Below are positions 1-8,627 of a stretch of DNA of 27,254 nt, in pieces. The notes beneath the pieces are model-generated. The model searched no databases. It was not told where the DNA came from and saw nothing but the letters and a program-made list of their open reading frames with translations. A program made the translations under genes and the position numbers. The DNA is from Collinsella sp. Lineage in GTDB: Bacteria; Actinomycetota; Coriobacteriia; Coriobacteriales; Coriobacteriaceae. The first letter of the stretch is position 1. Every line of letters starts with the position of its first letter. The stretch covers positions 8,130-35,383 of the forward strand of contig JAHYYK010000025.1 in the NCBI GenBank assembly GCA_019425005.1. The letters are read 5' to 3'.

Positions 1-1104
1 GACTGGCTCATCCCCTACTGTGAGTTCATGACCGTCAAAGAGGAGTGCGGTCTCAAGGCGTTTTGGGAGTGGCCCGCGGAGCTCCGCACCCGCGGCGAGG
101 CTTCCGCCAAGGTCTGCGCCGACCATCCGGCGCGTATGCTCTACCACCAGATGACGCAGTACTTCTTCGATCGCCAGTGGAGCCGCCTCAAGGCCTATGC
201 CAACGAGCGCGACATTCTCATCATCGGCGACCTGCCCATCTATGTCTCGCGTGACTCCGTCGAGATGTGGGCGACACCTGAGCTCTTTAAGATCGACGCC
301 GCCGGCAATCCCGTGAGCGTCGCCGGCACGCCGCCCGACCAGTTCTCGGCCACCGGCCAGTACTGGGGCAACCCCATCTACGACTGGGACGGCATGGAGG
401 CGTGCGGCTTCTCCTGGTGGGAGGGCCGCATTCGCGCCGCCCTCGACATGTACGACGTCATCCGCCTGGATCACTTCCGCGGCTTCGAGGCCTATTGGGA
501 GGTGCCGTTCTCCTCGCCTGATTCGTCCTACGGTTCGTGGACGCAGGGTCCCGGCCTCAAGCTCTTCAAGACACTCGAGGAAAAGCTCGGCACGCTGCCC
601 ATCATCGCCGAAGACCTTGGCTTCCTCACCCCCGGCGTCATCGACATGCGCGACAACTCGGGCTTCCCCGGCATGAAGATCCTGCAGTTTGCCTTTGAGG
701 GCACCAACTCGTACTACCTGCCGCACAACTACATTGCCAACACCGTCGCCTACGTGGGCACTCACGACAACGAGACGGCACGCGGCTGGTTTGAAGGAAC
801 GGCTACCCCGCGTCAGCGCGAGCAGACAGCCCTGTACACCCATCAGCAGGCCGGCGAACCCATCGCCGACGCGCTCAACCGAACCATCGCAGCCAGCGTG
901 AGCGACACGTGCATCTACACCATGCAGGACCTGCTCAACTTGGGCAACGAGGCGCGCATCAACACCCCTGCCACGCTGGGCGGCAACTGGACCTGGCGCA
1001 TGCTCGACGGCGCCATCACCCGCGAGCTCGAGCACAAACTCACCGACTGGACCGAGACCTACTTCCGCATCCCGTCGGAAGCCGAAATCGAGCTTCCTCA
1101 ATAG
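1..1104 (+). CDS. malQ: 4-alpha-glucanotransferase (amylomaltase), 5'-truncated by the window edge
   Basis: Transfers alpha-1,4-glucan segments between maltodextrins in the cytoplasm (GH77 family). The frame is open from base 1, so the true start lies outside the window; 367 residues remain of a family usually around 500. The catalytic signatures are present: RLDHFRG with the nucleophile Asp at about residue 157 of the fragment, IIAEDLG with the acid/base Glu, and GTHDNE with the third carboxylate. The conserved DLPIYV, GTPPDQFSATGQYWGNP and GFPGMKILQFAF blocks are also intact. It precedes glgP by 128 bp on the same strand; the two enzymes classically act together, MalQ building longer dextrins that the phosphorylase shortens. 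The family call is very safe. Confidence 0.96.
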   Translation, partial: DWLIPYCEFMTVKEECGLKAFWEWPAELRTRGEASAKVCADHPARMLYHQMTQYFFDRQWSRLKAYANERDILIIGDLPIYVSRDSVEMWATPELFKIDAAGNPVSVAGTPPDQFSATGQYWGNPIYDWDGMEACGFSWWEGRIRAALDMYDVIRLDHFRGFEAYWEVPFSSPDSSYGSWTQGPGLKLFKTLEEKLGTLPIIAEDLGFLTPGVIDMRDNSGFPGMKILQFAFEGTNSYYLPHNYIANTVAYVGTHDNETARGWFEGTATPRQREQTALYTHQQAGEPIADALNRTIAASVSDTCIYTMQDLLNLGNEARINTPATLGGNWTWRMLDGAITRELEHKLTDWTETYFRIPSEAEIELPQ

Positions 1105-1151
1105 GAGCTACCGCGCCCGACCCCTCCCCACCGTGCGGACGCGCTTGCTTA

Positions 1152-1191
1152 CCCGCGCGAGGCCACCCCAATCCCCTCGCGCGGGATTCTT
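1152..1191 (+). terminator. Hairpin between malQ and glgP, possible terminator or attenuator
   Basis: An 11-bp perfect GC-rich stem (CCCGCGCGAGG paired with CCTCGCGCGGG, 12-nt loop) is followed by the weak T-rich tract ATTCTTAT. It could terminate malQ transcription partly and so uncouple malQ from glgP levels. The poor U-tract makes complete termination uncertain. Confidence 0.5.
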
Positions 1192-1205
1192 ATGAATTGC
1201 AGACA

Positions 1206-1223
1206 TGTAATCAACCCATTACA
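1206..1223. promoter_or_regulatory. Short inverted repeat directly upstream of the glgP ribosome binding site
   Basis: TGTAAT and ATTACA, separated by six bases, end two bases before the AGGAGG that serves glgP. It could be an operator or a small RNA hairpin near the ribosome binding site. There is no independent support. Confidence 0.3.
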
Positions 1224-1232
1224 GGAGGAAAC

Positions 1233-3500
1233 ATGCCCCAAATTAACCTCATGGAACTCGCCGAGCAGTCTTTTGGCACCTCGCTCGAGCAGCTCGACGA
1301 CCGTCGCATTTACAAGCTGCTGGTCAAACTCGTGCAGGAGCGCTCCGCCGCCTGCCCGCTCAACAACGGCAAGAAAAAGCTCTATTACATTTCCGCCGAA
1401 TTTTTGATCGGCAAGCTGCTCATCAACAACATGATCGACCTCGGCATCTACGACGAGGTTAAGGACCAGCTCACCGCCGCAGGCCACGACCTCAACAAGA
1501 TCGAGGAGTTCGAGGTCGAGCCGTCGCTCGGCAACGGCGGCCTGGGCCGCCTGGCCGCATGCTTCCTGGATTCCATCGCCACGCTGGGCTTGACCGGCGA
1601 TGGCGTGGGCCTCAACTATCACTACGGCCTGTTCCGTCAGCGCTTTGTCGACAACCAGCAGAAGGCCGTCCCCGACGAGTGGCTCGGTGAGCAGGACATC
1701 CTAGTCGACGACGACCGCTCCTACACCGTCGAGTTCGGCGATTTTGCCGTTACCTCCAAGCTCGTCAACATCGACGTGCCCGGTTACGGCCAGCCCACCA
1801 AGAACCGTCTGCGCCTGTTCGACCTGGCGAGCGTCGACGACGGCCTGGTCCCCGGCAGCTCCATCGACTTCGACAAGACCGAGATCGCCAAAAACCTCAC
1901 CTTGTTCCTCTACCCCGATGATTCCGACGAGCAGGGCCGCCTGCTTCGCATCTACCAGGAATACTTCATGGTGAGCAACGCCGCCCAGCTCCTCATCGAC
2001 GAGGCCATCGAGCGCGGCAGCAACCTGCACGATCTGGCCGACTACGCCGTGGTCCAAATTAACGACACGCACCCCACCATGGTCATCCCCGAGCTCATTC
2101 GCTTGCTCACCACCGAGCATGGCATCGAGTTTGACGAGGCCGTGACCATCGTACGCTCCATGGTCGCCTACACTAACCACACGATTCTTGCCGAGGCGCT
2201 CGAGAAGTGGCCGCTCGTCAGCCTGCAGAAGGTCTCCCCTGCCATCGCCGACATTATCGTCAAGCTCGATGAGATCGCGAAGGCCGAGCACGATGACCCG
2301 CGCGTCGCCGTCATCGACGAATACGACACCGTCCACATGGCCCACATGGACATCCACTTTGGCTTCTCCATCAATGGCGTAGCCGCCCTCCACACCAAGA
2401 TCCTGGAGGACACCGAGCTTCATCCGTTCTACGAGATCTATCCCGAGAAGTTCTCCAACAAGACCAACGGCATCACCTTCCGCCGCTGGATCCATGGAGC
2501 CAACCCCGCGCTCGCCAGCCTGCTCGACGATGTAATCGGCACCGACTGGCGCAGCACCGGCGATCTGAGCAAACTCGCCAAGTTCGCCGACGACAAGGAC
2601 GTTCTTGAGCGCCTGGCCGCCACCAAGGTCGAGGCCAAGGCCATCATGCGCCAGTTCATGGCGCTCGAGCAGGGCGTGACCATTCCCTCCAACGCCATCA
2701 TCGACGTCCAGGTCAAGCGCATCCACGAGTACAAGCGTCAGCAGATGCTCGCGCTCTACATCATCTGGAAGTACTTCGATATCAAGAACGGCAACAGGCC
2801 TAAGCACCCTGTCACCATCATCTTTGGCGGCAAGGCGGCGCCTGCCTACACTATCGCGCAGGACATCATCCATCTGATCCTGACGCTGTCGCAGTGGATT
2901 GCAAACGACCCCGACGTGGCTCCCTACCTGCAGGTTGTCATGATCGAGAACTACAACGTCACCGCCGCCGAGCGCGTGATCCCCGCCGCTGACATCTCCG
3001 AGCAGATCAGCCTGGCCTCCAAGGAGGCGAGCGGCACCTCCAACATGAAGTTCATGCTCAACGGCGCCCTAACCCTGTGCACGCTCGACGGTGCCAACGT
3101 GGAGATTGCCGAGCTCGTGGGCGACGAGAACATCTATACCTTTGGCGCCTCGTCCAAACAGGTCGAGCAGCTCTACGCCGACGGCACCTACAACGCCGGT
3201 GCGCTCTACTGCAAGCCCGGCATTAAACTGCTGGTGGACTTCATCACCAACCCGGCCTTTATGGCAACCGGCAACGCCGAGCGCCTGCAGCGCCTGCACG
3301 ACGACATTAAGGGCAAGGACTGGTTTATGGCCCTGCTCGACATTGAGGAGTACATCCAGACCAAGGAGCGCGTGCTGGCCGACTACGAGGACCAGGACGC
3401 CTGGATGCGCAAGGCGCTCATCAATATCGCCAACGCCGGCACCTTCTCGTCCGACCGTACGATCTCCCAGTACAACGACGAGATCTGGCACCTGAGCTAA
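1233..3500 (+). CDS. glgP: Glycogen/maltodextrin phosphorylase
   Basis: Releases glucose-1-phosphate from alpha-1,4-glucans using phosphate and pyridoxal phosphate (GT35). The start is the ATG at 1233, preceded by a strong AGGAGG five bases away; the frame is open further upstream but only through malQ in another frame. The product is 755 residues, within the bacterial range of about 750-850. The PLP-binding lysine is Lys606 in EASGTSNMKFMLNG, followed by TLDGANVEI. The N-terminal signatures YYISAEFLIGKLL and EPSLGNGGLGRLAACFLDS and the central VIVKRIHEYKRQ-type block (here VQVKRIHEYKRQQML) are present. It follows malQ on the same strand and is closed by a clear terminator. Confidence 0.97.
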   Translation: MPQINLMELAEQSFGTSLEQLDDRRIYKLLVKLVQERSAACPLNNGKKKLYYISAEFLIGKLLINNMIDLGIYDEVKDQLTAAGHDLNKIEEFEVEPSLGNGGLGRLAACFLDSIATLGLTGDGVGLNYHYGLFRQRFVDNQQKAVPDEWLGEQDILVDDDRSYTVEFGDFAVTSKLVNIDVPGYGQPTKNRLRLFDLASVDDGLVPGSSIDFDKTEIAKNLTLFLYPDDSDEQGRLLRIYQEYFMVSNAAQLLIDEAIERGSNLHDLADYAVVQINDTHPTMVIPELIRLLTTEHGIEFDEAVTIVRSMVAYTNHTILAEALEKWPLVSLQKVSPAIADIIVKLDEIAKAEHDDPRVAVIDEYDTVHMAHMDIHFGFSINGVAALHTKILEDTELHPFYEIYPEKFSNKTNGITFRRWIHGANPALASLLDDVIGTDWRSTGDLSKLAKFADDKDVLERLAATKVEAKAIMRQFMALEQGVTIPSNAIIDVQVKRIHEYKRQQMLALYIIWKYFDIKNGNRPKHPVTIIFGGKAAPAYTIAQDIIHLILTLSQWIANDPDVAPYLQVVMIENYNVTAAERVIPAADISEQISLASKEASGTSNMKFMLNGALTLCTLDGANVEIAELVGDENIYTFGASSKQVEQLYADGTYNAGALYCKPGIKLLVDFITNPAFMATGNAERLQRLHDDIKGKDWFMALLDIEEYIQTKERVLADYEDQDAWMRKALINIANAGTFSSDRTISQYNDEIWHLS

Positions 3501-3525
3501 TTCGGTTTCATCGCCCATCCTCTTG

Positions 3526-3559
3526 AAAACGGAGCCACGGCAACGCGGCTCCGTTTTTT
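3526..3559 (+). terminator. Rho-independent terminator of glgP
   Basis: AAAACGGAGCC and GGCTCCGTTTT form a stem, and the right arm runs into six T residues. It lies 26 bases after the glgP stop codon. Confidence 0.9.
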
Positions 3560-3639
3560 GTGCCCGCACGTTACCCTGTGATCCGACTCGGCCAAACAAT
3601 CTCGATCCATAACAACTACTCAACCAAAACGGTCCCAGC

Positions 3640-3818
3640 TGTTACAGATTGAGACATACCGGCCCCTCCCCTTGGGTTTATCTCAATCTGTAACATCTAG
3701 CAGGTGAAATTCGCCTTTGGTGTTACAGATTTAGATGAAATGGTTAGCTCAGCGGAACCGCCTCGATCTGTAACATCTAACGTCCGAAATCGGCCCTATC
3801 CGTTACAGATCGAGACAA
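3640..3818. repeat. Array of five alternately oriented GTTACAGAT(T/C)GAGA repeats
   Basis: Five copies of a motif of about 15 bp lie at 3640 (+), 3681-3695 (-), 3721 (+), 3762-3775 (-) and 3801 (+). Same-strand copies are 80-81 bp apart, so one motif occurs every 40 bp with orientation flipping each time. The intervening 24-25 bp segments are unrelated to one another. Adjacent copies can pair as stem-loops in two alternative registers. The array lies between the convergent ends of glgP and the importer ATPase. No function can be read from it and no gene is present here. Confidence 0.85.
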
Positions 3819-3842
3819 ACGACCGGTCAGACAGTCCCAACA

Positions 3843-3887
3843 CAAAGAAAGGCTCCCCTCTCGCCCAGTGGACGGGAGGGGAGCCTT
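3843..3887 (-). terminator. Terminator of the ABC importer operon
   Basis: A perfect 12-bp stem (AAGGCTCCCCTC with GAGGGGAGCCTT, 15-nt loop) lies about 68 bp beyond the stop of the ATPase gene. Read on the - strand it ends in TTTCTTTG. The reverse direction lacks a T-tract. Confidence 0.75.
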
Positions 3888-3955
3888 ATATGTGACCGCG
3901 GCAAAAGGATGGCAAAGCCGCAGTCGCCCAAAGGGAGGGCCTGGATGCACCGGGC

Positions 3956-5155
3956 CTAGATAAGGTTCTTGCCAGACACCTTATCGAAGAGATGAGTCGC
4001 GTTCTTCTCGAACTTGAACCAGATGGGGTCGCCAGCCTTGAGCGCGCCCTTGGCCTCGAGGTCGACGACGGGGATAATCAGGACAAACTGGCCGTCGGGA
4101 GCGGTCACGTGGACATGCTCGGTCGAGCCCATGAGCTCGGTCACCTCGACGGTGCCCTGGAGCGCACCCTCCTCGCCCTTGTCGGCAAGCAGAATCTGCT
4201 CGGGACGCACGCCGGCCGTGATCTCCTTCACGTCGCCGCCGTCCCAGTTGAGAGCAAGCTGAGCGCAGGTCTCGGGGGCGAGCGCCACGTTCATATCCTC
4301 GGTCTTGACGGTAAAGCCGTTGCCCGAGCGCACCAGCTGGGCATCGAAGAAGTTCATCTGCGGCACGCCGATAAAGCCGGCGACGAAGATGTTCGCGGGA
4401 TGGTTGAAGACCTCCTGCGGGGTGGCGATCTGCTGGACGACGCCATCCTTCATGACCACGATACGGTCACCGAGGGTCATAGCCTCGGTCTGGTCGTGAG
4501 TAACATAAATGAACGTGCCCTTGATCTCATGACGCAGCTTAATGAGCTCGGCGCGCATCTGGTTACGAAGCTTAGCATCCAGGTTGGACAGGGGCTCGTC
4601 CATCAGAAAGACCTTGGGGTCACGTACGATGGCGCGGCCGATGGCGACACGCTGACGCTGGCCGCCGGAGAGTGCCTTGGGCTTACGGTCAAGATACTCG
4701 GTAATACCCAGGATCTCGGCAGCGGAGCGAACCTTGCGGTCGATCTCGTCCTTGGGGACCTTCTTGAGCTCAAGCGTAAACGCCATGTTCTCGTACACCG
4801 TCATATTGGGGTACAGAGCATAACTCTGGAACACCATGGCGATGTCGCGGTCCTTGGGCGCCACGTCGTTGACGCGCTTGCCATCGATGAACACATCGCC
4901 GGAGGTGATGTCCTCCAGGCCGGCGACCATGCGCATCGTCGTGGACTTACCGCAGCCAGAAGGGCCAACGAGGACGATGAACTCCTGGTCGTGAACGGTG
5001 AGGTTGAAGTCCTCTACAGCGAGCACACCGTCCTCGGTAACCTTGAGGTTGTGCTTCTTCTCCTCGGTCTTCTTCTTTTTGCCAAAGAAGCCCTTCTTTT
5101 TTGACTCGTTGTTGGGATACACCTTCTGAACATGTTTGAGAACGATCTCGGCCAT
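3956..5155 (-). CDS. ABC sugar importer ATPase (MalK/MsmK/UgpC type)
   Basis: ATPase subunit that energises the sugar importer encoded upstream. The 399-residue product has Walker A GPSGCGKST (64-72), the Q-loop MVFQSYALYP, signature LSGGQRQRVA, Walker B VFLMDEPLSNLD and the switch histidine in THDQTEA. A C-terminal TOBE/OB region typical of MalK-like proteins follows (GVRPEQILL). An AAAGG lies seven bases before the ATG. Odd: between the first strand (KVYPNN) and LAVEDFNL it carries an extra, very lysine-rich segment at about 17-43 (NESKKKGFFGKKKKTEEKK). ATPases of this class often serve several importers, so its substrate cannot be fixed. It is last in the operon. Confidence 0.93.
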   Translation of the reverse strand: MAEIVLKHVQKVYPNNESKKKGFFGKKKKTEEKKHNLKVTEDGVLAVEDFNLTVHDQEFIVLVGPSGCGKSTTMRMVAGLEDITSGDVFIDGKRVNDVAPKDRDIAMVFQSYALYPNMTVYENMAFTLELKKVPKDEIDRKVRSAAEILGITEYLDRKPKALSGGQRQRVAIGRAIVRDPKVFLMDEPLSNLDAKLRNQMRAELIKLRHEIKGTFIYVTHDQTEAMTLGDRIVVMKDGVVQQIATPQEVFNHPANIFVAGFIGVPQMNFFDAQLVRSGNGFTVKTEDMNVALAPETCAQLALNWDGGDVKEITAGVRPEQILLADKGEEGALQGTVEVTELMGSTEHVHVTAPDGQFVLIIPVVDLEAKGALKAGDPIWFKFEKNATHLFDKVSGKNLI

Positions 5156-5223
5156 GTCTTTACCTTTCGATACGCGGCGCCGCGCTGAGAGGCGCCGCCA
5201 AAACTTGCAAAACAGTTACGGCA

Positions 5224-6063
5224 TCAGCCCTTGACGGCACCTGCCACCACACCGTCGATGATGTACTTCTGGCAGAAGATGTACATGATGACGATGGGGA
5301 TGACGACCATCATGATGCACGCCATCATGGGACCGAGCTCGACGTGGCCATAGCCGCCACGGAAGTACTGGATCAAGATAGGAATGGTCTTGTACTTGGT
5401 GGAGTCGAGCGTAAGGTAGGGCAGCAGATAGTCGTTCCAGACCCACATGGTCTCAAGGATGCCGACCGAAAGATAGGTGGGCTTCATAATGGGAAGGACG
5501 ATCTTAAAGAACACTTGGACCGGGTTGCAGCCGTCGATCATGGCCGCTTCCTCAATCTCGAGCGGGATGTTCTTGACGAAGCCGGCGAACATAAAGACCG
5601 CGAGGCCCGCGCCAAAACCAAGGTAGATGAAGCAGATGTTAAACGGCGTGTTAAAGCCGATGCGGTCCGCGAGGTTGGACAGCGTGAACATGAGCATCTG
5701 GAACGGTACGACCATCGAGAAGACGAACAGGTAATAGAAGAAGTTCGAGATCTTGCTGTTGACGCGCACCACGTACCAAGCGCACATGGAGCAGCACACC
5801 AGAATCAGCACGACCGACGTGACCGTGATGATAAGCGAGTACATAAACGCCGAGGCAAAGCCCTGCTCGTTCAGAGCGTGCACGTAGTTTGCGAGGCCGT
5901 TGAACGTCTCGGGCGTGAGCAGATCGAACGCCGTGGTGGTGCTGATTGCGGTCGCTTTCTTAAAGGAATTGAGCGCAATCATGAACACGGGGTAGATCCA
6001 TGCGAGCGACAGGATCGTAAAGAAGATCGAGAGCGCGCGGTTGATAGCCTTATCGCGTTTCAT
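5224..6063 (-). CDS. ABC sugar importer permease, MalG family
   Basis: Inner-membrane permease subunit of 279 residues with about six hydrophobic segments. The cytoplasmic EAA loop that docks the ATPase is visible as EEAAMIDGCNPVQVFFKIVLP at about two-thirds of the length. The start ATG overlaps the stop of the preceding permease gene by one base (TAATG), with AGGAGGT ahead of it, so translation is probably coupled. MalG-like proteins pair with a MalF-like partner, here the gene immediately upstream. Annotation beyond carbohydrate importer is not justified. Confidence 0.93.
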   Translation of the reverse strand: MKRDKAINRALSIFFTILSLAWIYPVFMIALNSFKKATAISTTTAFDLLTPETFNGLANYVHALNEQGFASAFMYSLIITVTSVVLILVCCSMCAWYVVRVNSKISNFFYYLFVFSMVVPFQMLMFTLSNLADRIGFNTPFNICFIYLGFGAGLAVFMFAGFVKNIPLEIEEAAMIDGCNPVQVFFKIVLPIMKPTYLSVGILETMWVWNDYLLPYLTLDSTKYKTIPILIQYFRGGYGHVELGPMMACIMMVVIPIVIMYIFCQKYIIDGVVAGAVKG

Positions 6064-6917
6064 TACTGCTGCACCTCCTTGGACCTCGTGGCCTTAAGCT
6101 GGATCATAGAAATAGCGACAACCAGGATGCAGAAGATAACTGCCTTGGCCTGACCGATGCCCTGCCATGCGATGCCAGCACGCGAATAGAACGTGTTGTA
6201 GATGTTCAGGGCGAGCATCTCGGTGGAGTGCGCCGGGGCGCCACCGGTAAGGGCGAGGTTCTGGTCGAACAGCTTAAAGCCGTTGGTGATGGACAGGAAC
6301 AGGCAGATGGTGATGGTCGGCATCAGGTTGGGGATCTTAACCTTCCAAAACGTCTGCCATGCCGTAGCGCCATCGACCTTGGCGGCCTCGATGTAGTCAG
6401 ACGGAATGGACTGCAGACCGGCGATGTAGATGATCATCATGTAGCCGACCTGTTGCCACAGGGTCAGGATGATAAGGCCCCAGAAGCCAGCGGCGGAGTT
6501 GAGGGCGATAAGCTGGGCACCCACGTTGGAGAGCAGGCAGTTGATCAGAATCTGCCAAATGTAACCCAGCACGATGCCGCCGATCAGGTTAGGCATAAAG
6601 AAGATCGTACGGAAGATGTTGGTGCCCTTGAGCGCCTTGCGAGTGAGCGCCTGCGCAATGGCCAGCGCGATCACGTTGATGAGCACCGTCGACAGGAAGG
6701 CAAACGCCACGGTAAAGAAGAACGACGTGGAGAACTGCGGATCGGACAGCGCGCGCACGTAGTTCTCGATACCGACAAAGTGCGCGTTATTGATGGTAAT
6801 AAACTGGCAGAACGAGAGATAGAAACCCTGGATAAAGGGAATCACGAACCCGATCATAAACGCCAGGCACGTGGGCAGCATAAAGAGCGGCCACCAGCGC
6901 TTGAGTGCTTTGCCCAT
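6063..6917 (-). CDS. ABC sugar importer permease, MalF family
   Basis: First permease of the importer, 284 residues. It begins with a basic stretch and a hydrophobic segment (KALKRWWPLFMLPTCLAFMIGFV region) and has five further membrane-spanning stretches. The EAA loop is DYIEAAKVDGATAWQTFWKVKIP. An AAAGGACC lies before the ATG. It is separated from the upstream binding-protein gene by a strong hairpin and overlaps the following permease gene by one base. The shortness and lack of the large extra periplasmic loop of enterobacterial MalF are normal for the family outside enterics. Confidence 0.93.
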   Translation of the reverse strand: MGKALKRWWPLFMLPTCLAFMIGFVIPFIQGFYLSFCQFITINNAHFVGIENYVRALSDPQFSTSFFFTVAFAFLSTVLINVIALAIAQALTRKALKGTNIFRTIFFMPNLIGGIVLGYIWQILINCLLSNVGAQLIALNSAAGFWGLIILTLWQQVGYMMIIYIAGLQSIPSDYIEAAKVDGATAWQTFWKVKIPNLMPTITICLFLSITNGFKLFDQNLALTGGAPAHSTEMLALNIYNTFYSRAGIAWQGIGQAKAVIFCILVVAISMIQLKATRSKEVQQ

Positions 6918-6937
6918 AGAAGGGTCCTTTCAATATG

Positions 6938-6973
6938 CAGGGGGCGGGCAAACCTACGTCTGCCCGCCCCCTG
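6938..6973. promoter_or_regulatory. Strong intercistronic hairpin between binding protein and permease genes
   Basis: A perfect 13-bp stem (CAGGGGGCGGGCA with TGCCCGCCCCCTG, 10-nt loop) occupies most of the gap between the binding-protein stop and the permease start. No T-tract follows in either direction. In binding-protein-dependent importers such hairpins commonly protect the upstream mRNA and allow the binding protein to be made in excess; that role here is inferred. Confidence 0.7.
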
Positions 6974-7004
6974 TCGCTAATCAGATAGCTTGGGCAGCAA
7001 CTGC

Positions 7005-8321
7005 TTACTCGGAAGCAGCCTTCTCGGTCTTCCAGCCATCGACGAAGGCGTTCTTGACGCCGTCCCACTTGGTGTTGTCGGCAGCATAAGCGATGAGAGC
7101 CTGCTTGAGGTTCTTCTTCCACTCCTCGGAGGGGATGTAAACGAAGTCCCAAGCGACGGTCTTCTTGCCGTCCTTGGCCATAGCAACGGCCTGCTGCGAG
7201 AAGACGTTGGTGGTCTCCTTAGCGCTCTTGAACGGGGCGGTCAGACCCATCTTGTCAGCGATGATGCTGGTGGCGGTGTCAGAAGTGACGCACCAATACA
7301 TGAAGTCCTCGGTGGCCTTCTGGGCATCCTCGGAAGCCTGGGAGCTGACGCACCAGTAGTTCTCGCCGCCGGAGCACAGGCCCTGGTTCTCCTCGCCATC
7401 GACGCCGATGTAGATCGGCAGCATGCCGAGCTGGTCGTCGGTCATACCGGCCTTGGTGAGGTCGGCGTAGGCCCAAGAGCCGTTCTGGTAGAAGACGGCC
7501 TTGCCGGTTGCGAACTCGTTGGTGGCGTCGTCACCGGTCTTGGAGGCGAGCTGCGAAGGATCGCAGGTGGAGTCGGTGATGTACAGGTCGAAGATCTGCT
7601 TAAAGTTGTCGAGATACTCGCCCTTGATCTCGTCGTCCTCCTGATTGTGCTCCTTCTCGAACTCGTAGTAGAGCGGGAGGTTGGCGAGGTGCGTGGTGTA
7701 GCGCCAGCTGGAGGAGTCATCCATACCGGCGGAAGTGAAGGCACCGTCAACGCCGAGCTCGTCCTTGCGGGCCTGGATGTCATCGGCGCAAGCCTTCAGC
7801 TTGTCGAAGGAGTTGATGTCCTCGGCCTTGTAGCCGGCCTTCTCGAGGAGCTCCTTGTTGTAGATGATGCCGTAGCTCTCCTGAACCCAGTCGATACCCA
7901 GATCCTTGCCGTCGGACTGCAGCGCCAGGGAGTCGTCGATGAGCTCGCCGCGGAGCTTGGTGTCGGAAAGATCGGCGCAGTAGTCCTTCCAGTTCTTAAG
8001 GCCGGTGGGGCCGTTGACCTGGAACAGCGTCGGAGCGGAGCTCTTGGACATCTCGGACTTGAGCTTCTCCTCGTAGGTGTTGGAGGCGGCGGTCACGATC
8101 TTGACCTCGACGCCCTTCTCCTTCTTGTACGCCTTGGCGATCTCCTTCCACTCCTTGTCGACCTCGGGCTTGAACTGGAGGAAGTAGACCTCGGCAGCGT
8201 CACCAGAAGCAGAGGAGCCAGAGCCGGCAGAACCACCGCAGCCCACGAGGCCCAGACCAAGAACCGCAGCCGCGGAACCAGCAAAGCCCAGGAACTGCCT
8301 TCTGCTCATTTCGTTCTTCAT
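7005..8321 (-). CDS. ABC sugar-binding lipoprotein with twin-arginine signal
   Basis: Extracellular solute-binding protein family 1 member, 438 residues, that delivers sugar to the permeases. The ATG at 8321 is chosen because GGGTGG lies six bases upstream; an in-frame GTG at 8339 has no ribosome binding site. The N-terminus has SRRQFLG (twin-arginine motif at 6-12), a hydrophobic stretch and a lipobox LVGC with Cys28, followed by a Gly/Ser linker. The rest shows family features such as QVNGPTGLKNW, GKAVFYQNGSWAYADL and a C-terminal PFKSAKETTNVF block. It heads the operon, about 300 bp downstream of the regulator gene. The sugar is unknown; the neighbouring malQ/glgP make a maltodextrin plausible only by context. 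Confidence 0.93.
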   Translation of the reverse strand: MKNEMSRRQFLGFAGSAAAVLGLGLVGCGGSAGSGSSASGDAAEVYFLQFKPEVDKEWKEIAKAYKKEKGVEVKIVTAASNTYEEKLKSEMSKSSAPTLFQVNGPTGLKNWKDYCADLSDTKLRGELIDDSLALQSDGKDLGIDWVQESYGIIYNKELLEKAGYKAEDINSFDKLKACADDIQARKDELGVDGAFTSAGMDDSSSWRYTTHLANLPLYYEFEKEHNQEDDEIKGEYLDNFKQIFDLYITDSTCDPSQLASKTGDDATNEFATGKAVFYQNGSWAYADLTKAGMTDDQLGMLPIYIGVDGEENQGLCSGGENYWCVSSQASEDAQKATEDFMYWCVTSDTATSIIADKMGLTAPFKSAKETTNVFSQQAVAMAKDGKKTVAWDFVYIPSEEWKKNLKQALIAYAADNTKWDGVKNAFVDGWKTEKAASE

Positions 8322-8403
8322 TACAATCCACCCTTTCACACCGTGGCGGCACCCTTTGCCGCCGCCTTCGGAGATTGGCTCGGGGACTTTGCCCCTTTTG
8401 CTG

Positions 8404-8516
8404 ACTTGTACAATACGCTATTTGGCTAGTTGTTTGAACAAGTATTACTAGAGCGGTAGAAAAACTTCGGTGAACGGTAATTTCGACTTGATACTTGACA
8501 AGTTTTGTATAAACAA
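8404..8516. promoter_or_regulatory. Importer promoter region with palindromic operator candidates
   Basis: This AT-rich segment lies upstream of the binding-protein gene. It contains ACTTGTACAA (8404-8413), TTGTTTGAACAAG (8430-8442), the perfect palindrome ACTTGACAAGT (8493-8503) and GTATAAACAA (8507-8516). The inverted pair CAAGTAT (8440-8446) / ATACTTG (8491-8497) brackets the middle. Short palindromes of this kind are typical of GntR/HutC-family targets, and the regulator gene is adjacent. A specific -35/-10 pair could not be decided. The remaining non-coding bases between 8322 and 8627 hold only the terminator at 8538-8586. Confidence 0.5.
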
Positions 8517-8537
8517 TTATTTGTTATCGAATGCAGA

Positions 8538-8586
8538 GAAAACGCCCGATCAAGCCGATGCATCGTCGGTTTGACCGGGCGTTTTC
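8538..8586 (-). terminator. Terminator of the GntR-type regulator gene
   Basis: A long stem, GAAAACGCCCG with CGGGCGTTTTC, extended by TCAAGCCGA / TCGGTTTGA with one interruption, lies 42 bp after the regulator stop. T-tracts flank it on both strands, so it may act bidirectionally and insulate the importer promoter. Confidence 0.85.
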
Positions 8587-8627
8587 GCTTTGAGGGCATG
8601 AGTCTCGTCAGGCTGCGAGCTAGCCGG

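Noticed and set aside
909..1232. Upstream extension of glgP
   Set aside because: It overlaps malQ in another frame; the ATG at 1233 has a strong AGGAGG and matches the family N-terminus.
3640..3818. CRISPR array
   Set aside because: Repeats alternate in orientation, are only about 15 bp and vary in sequence; no cas genes are present.
3992..5104. 370-codon + strand frame opposite the ATPase gene
   Set aside because: Antisense shadow of a gene with all ABC ATPase motifs; no ribosome binding site.
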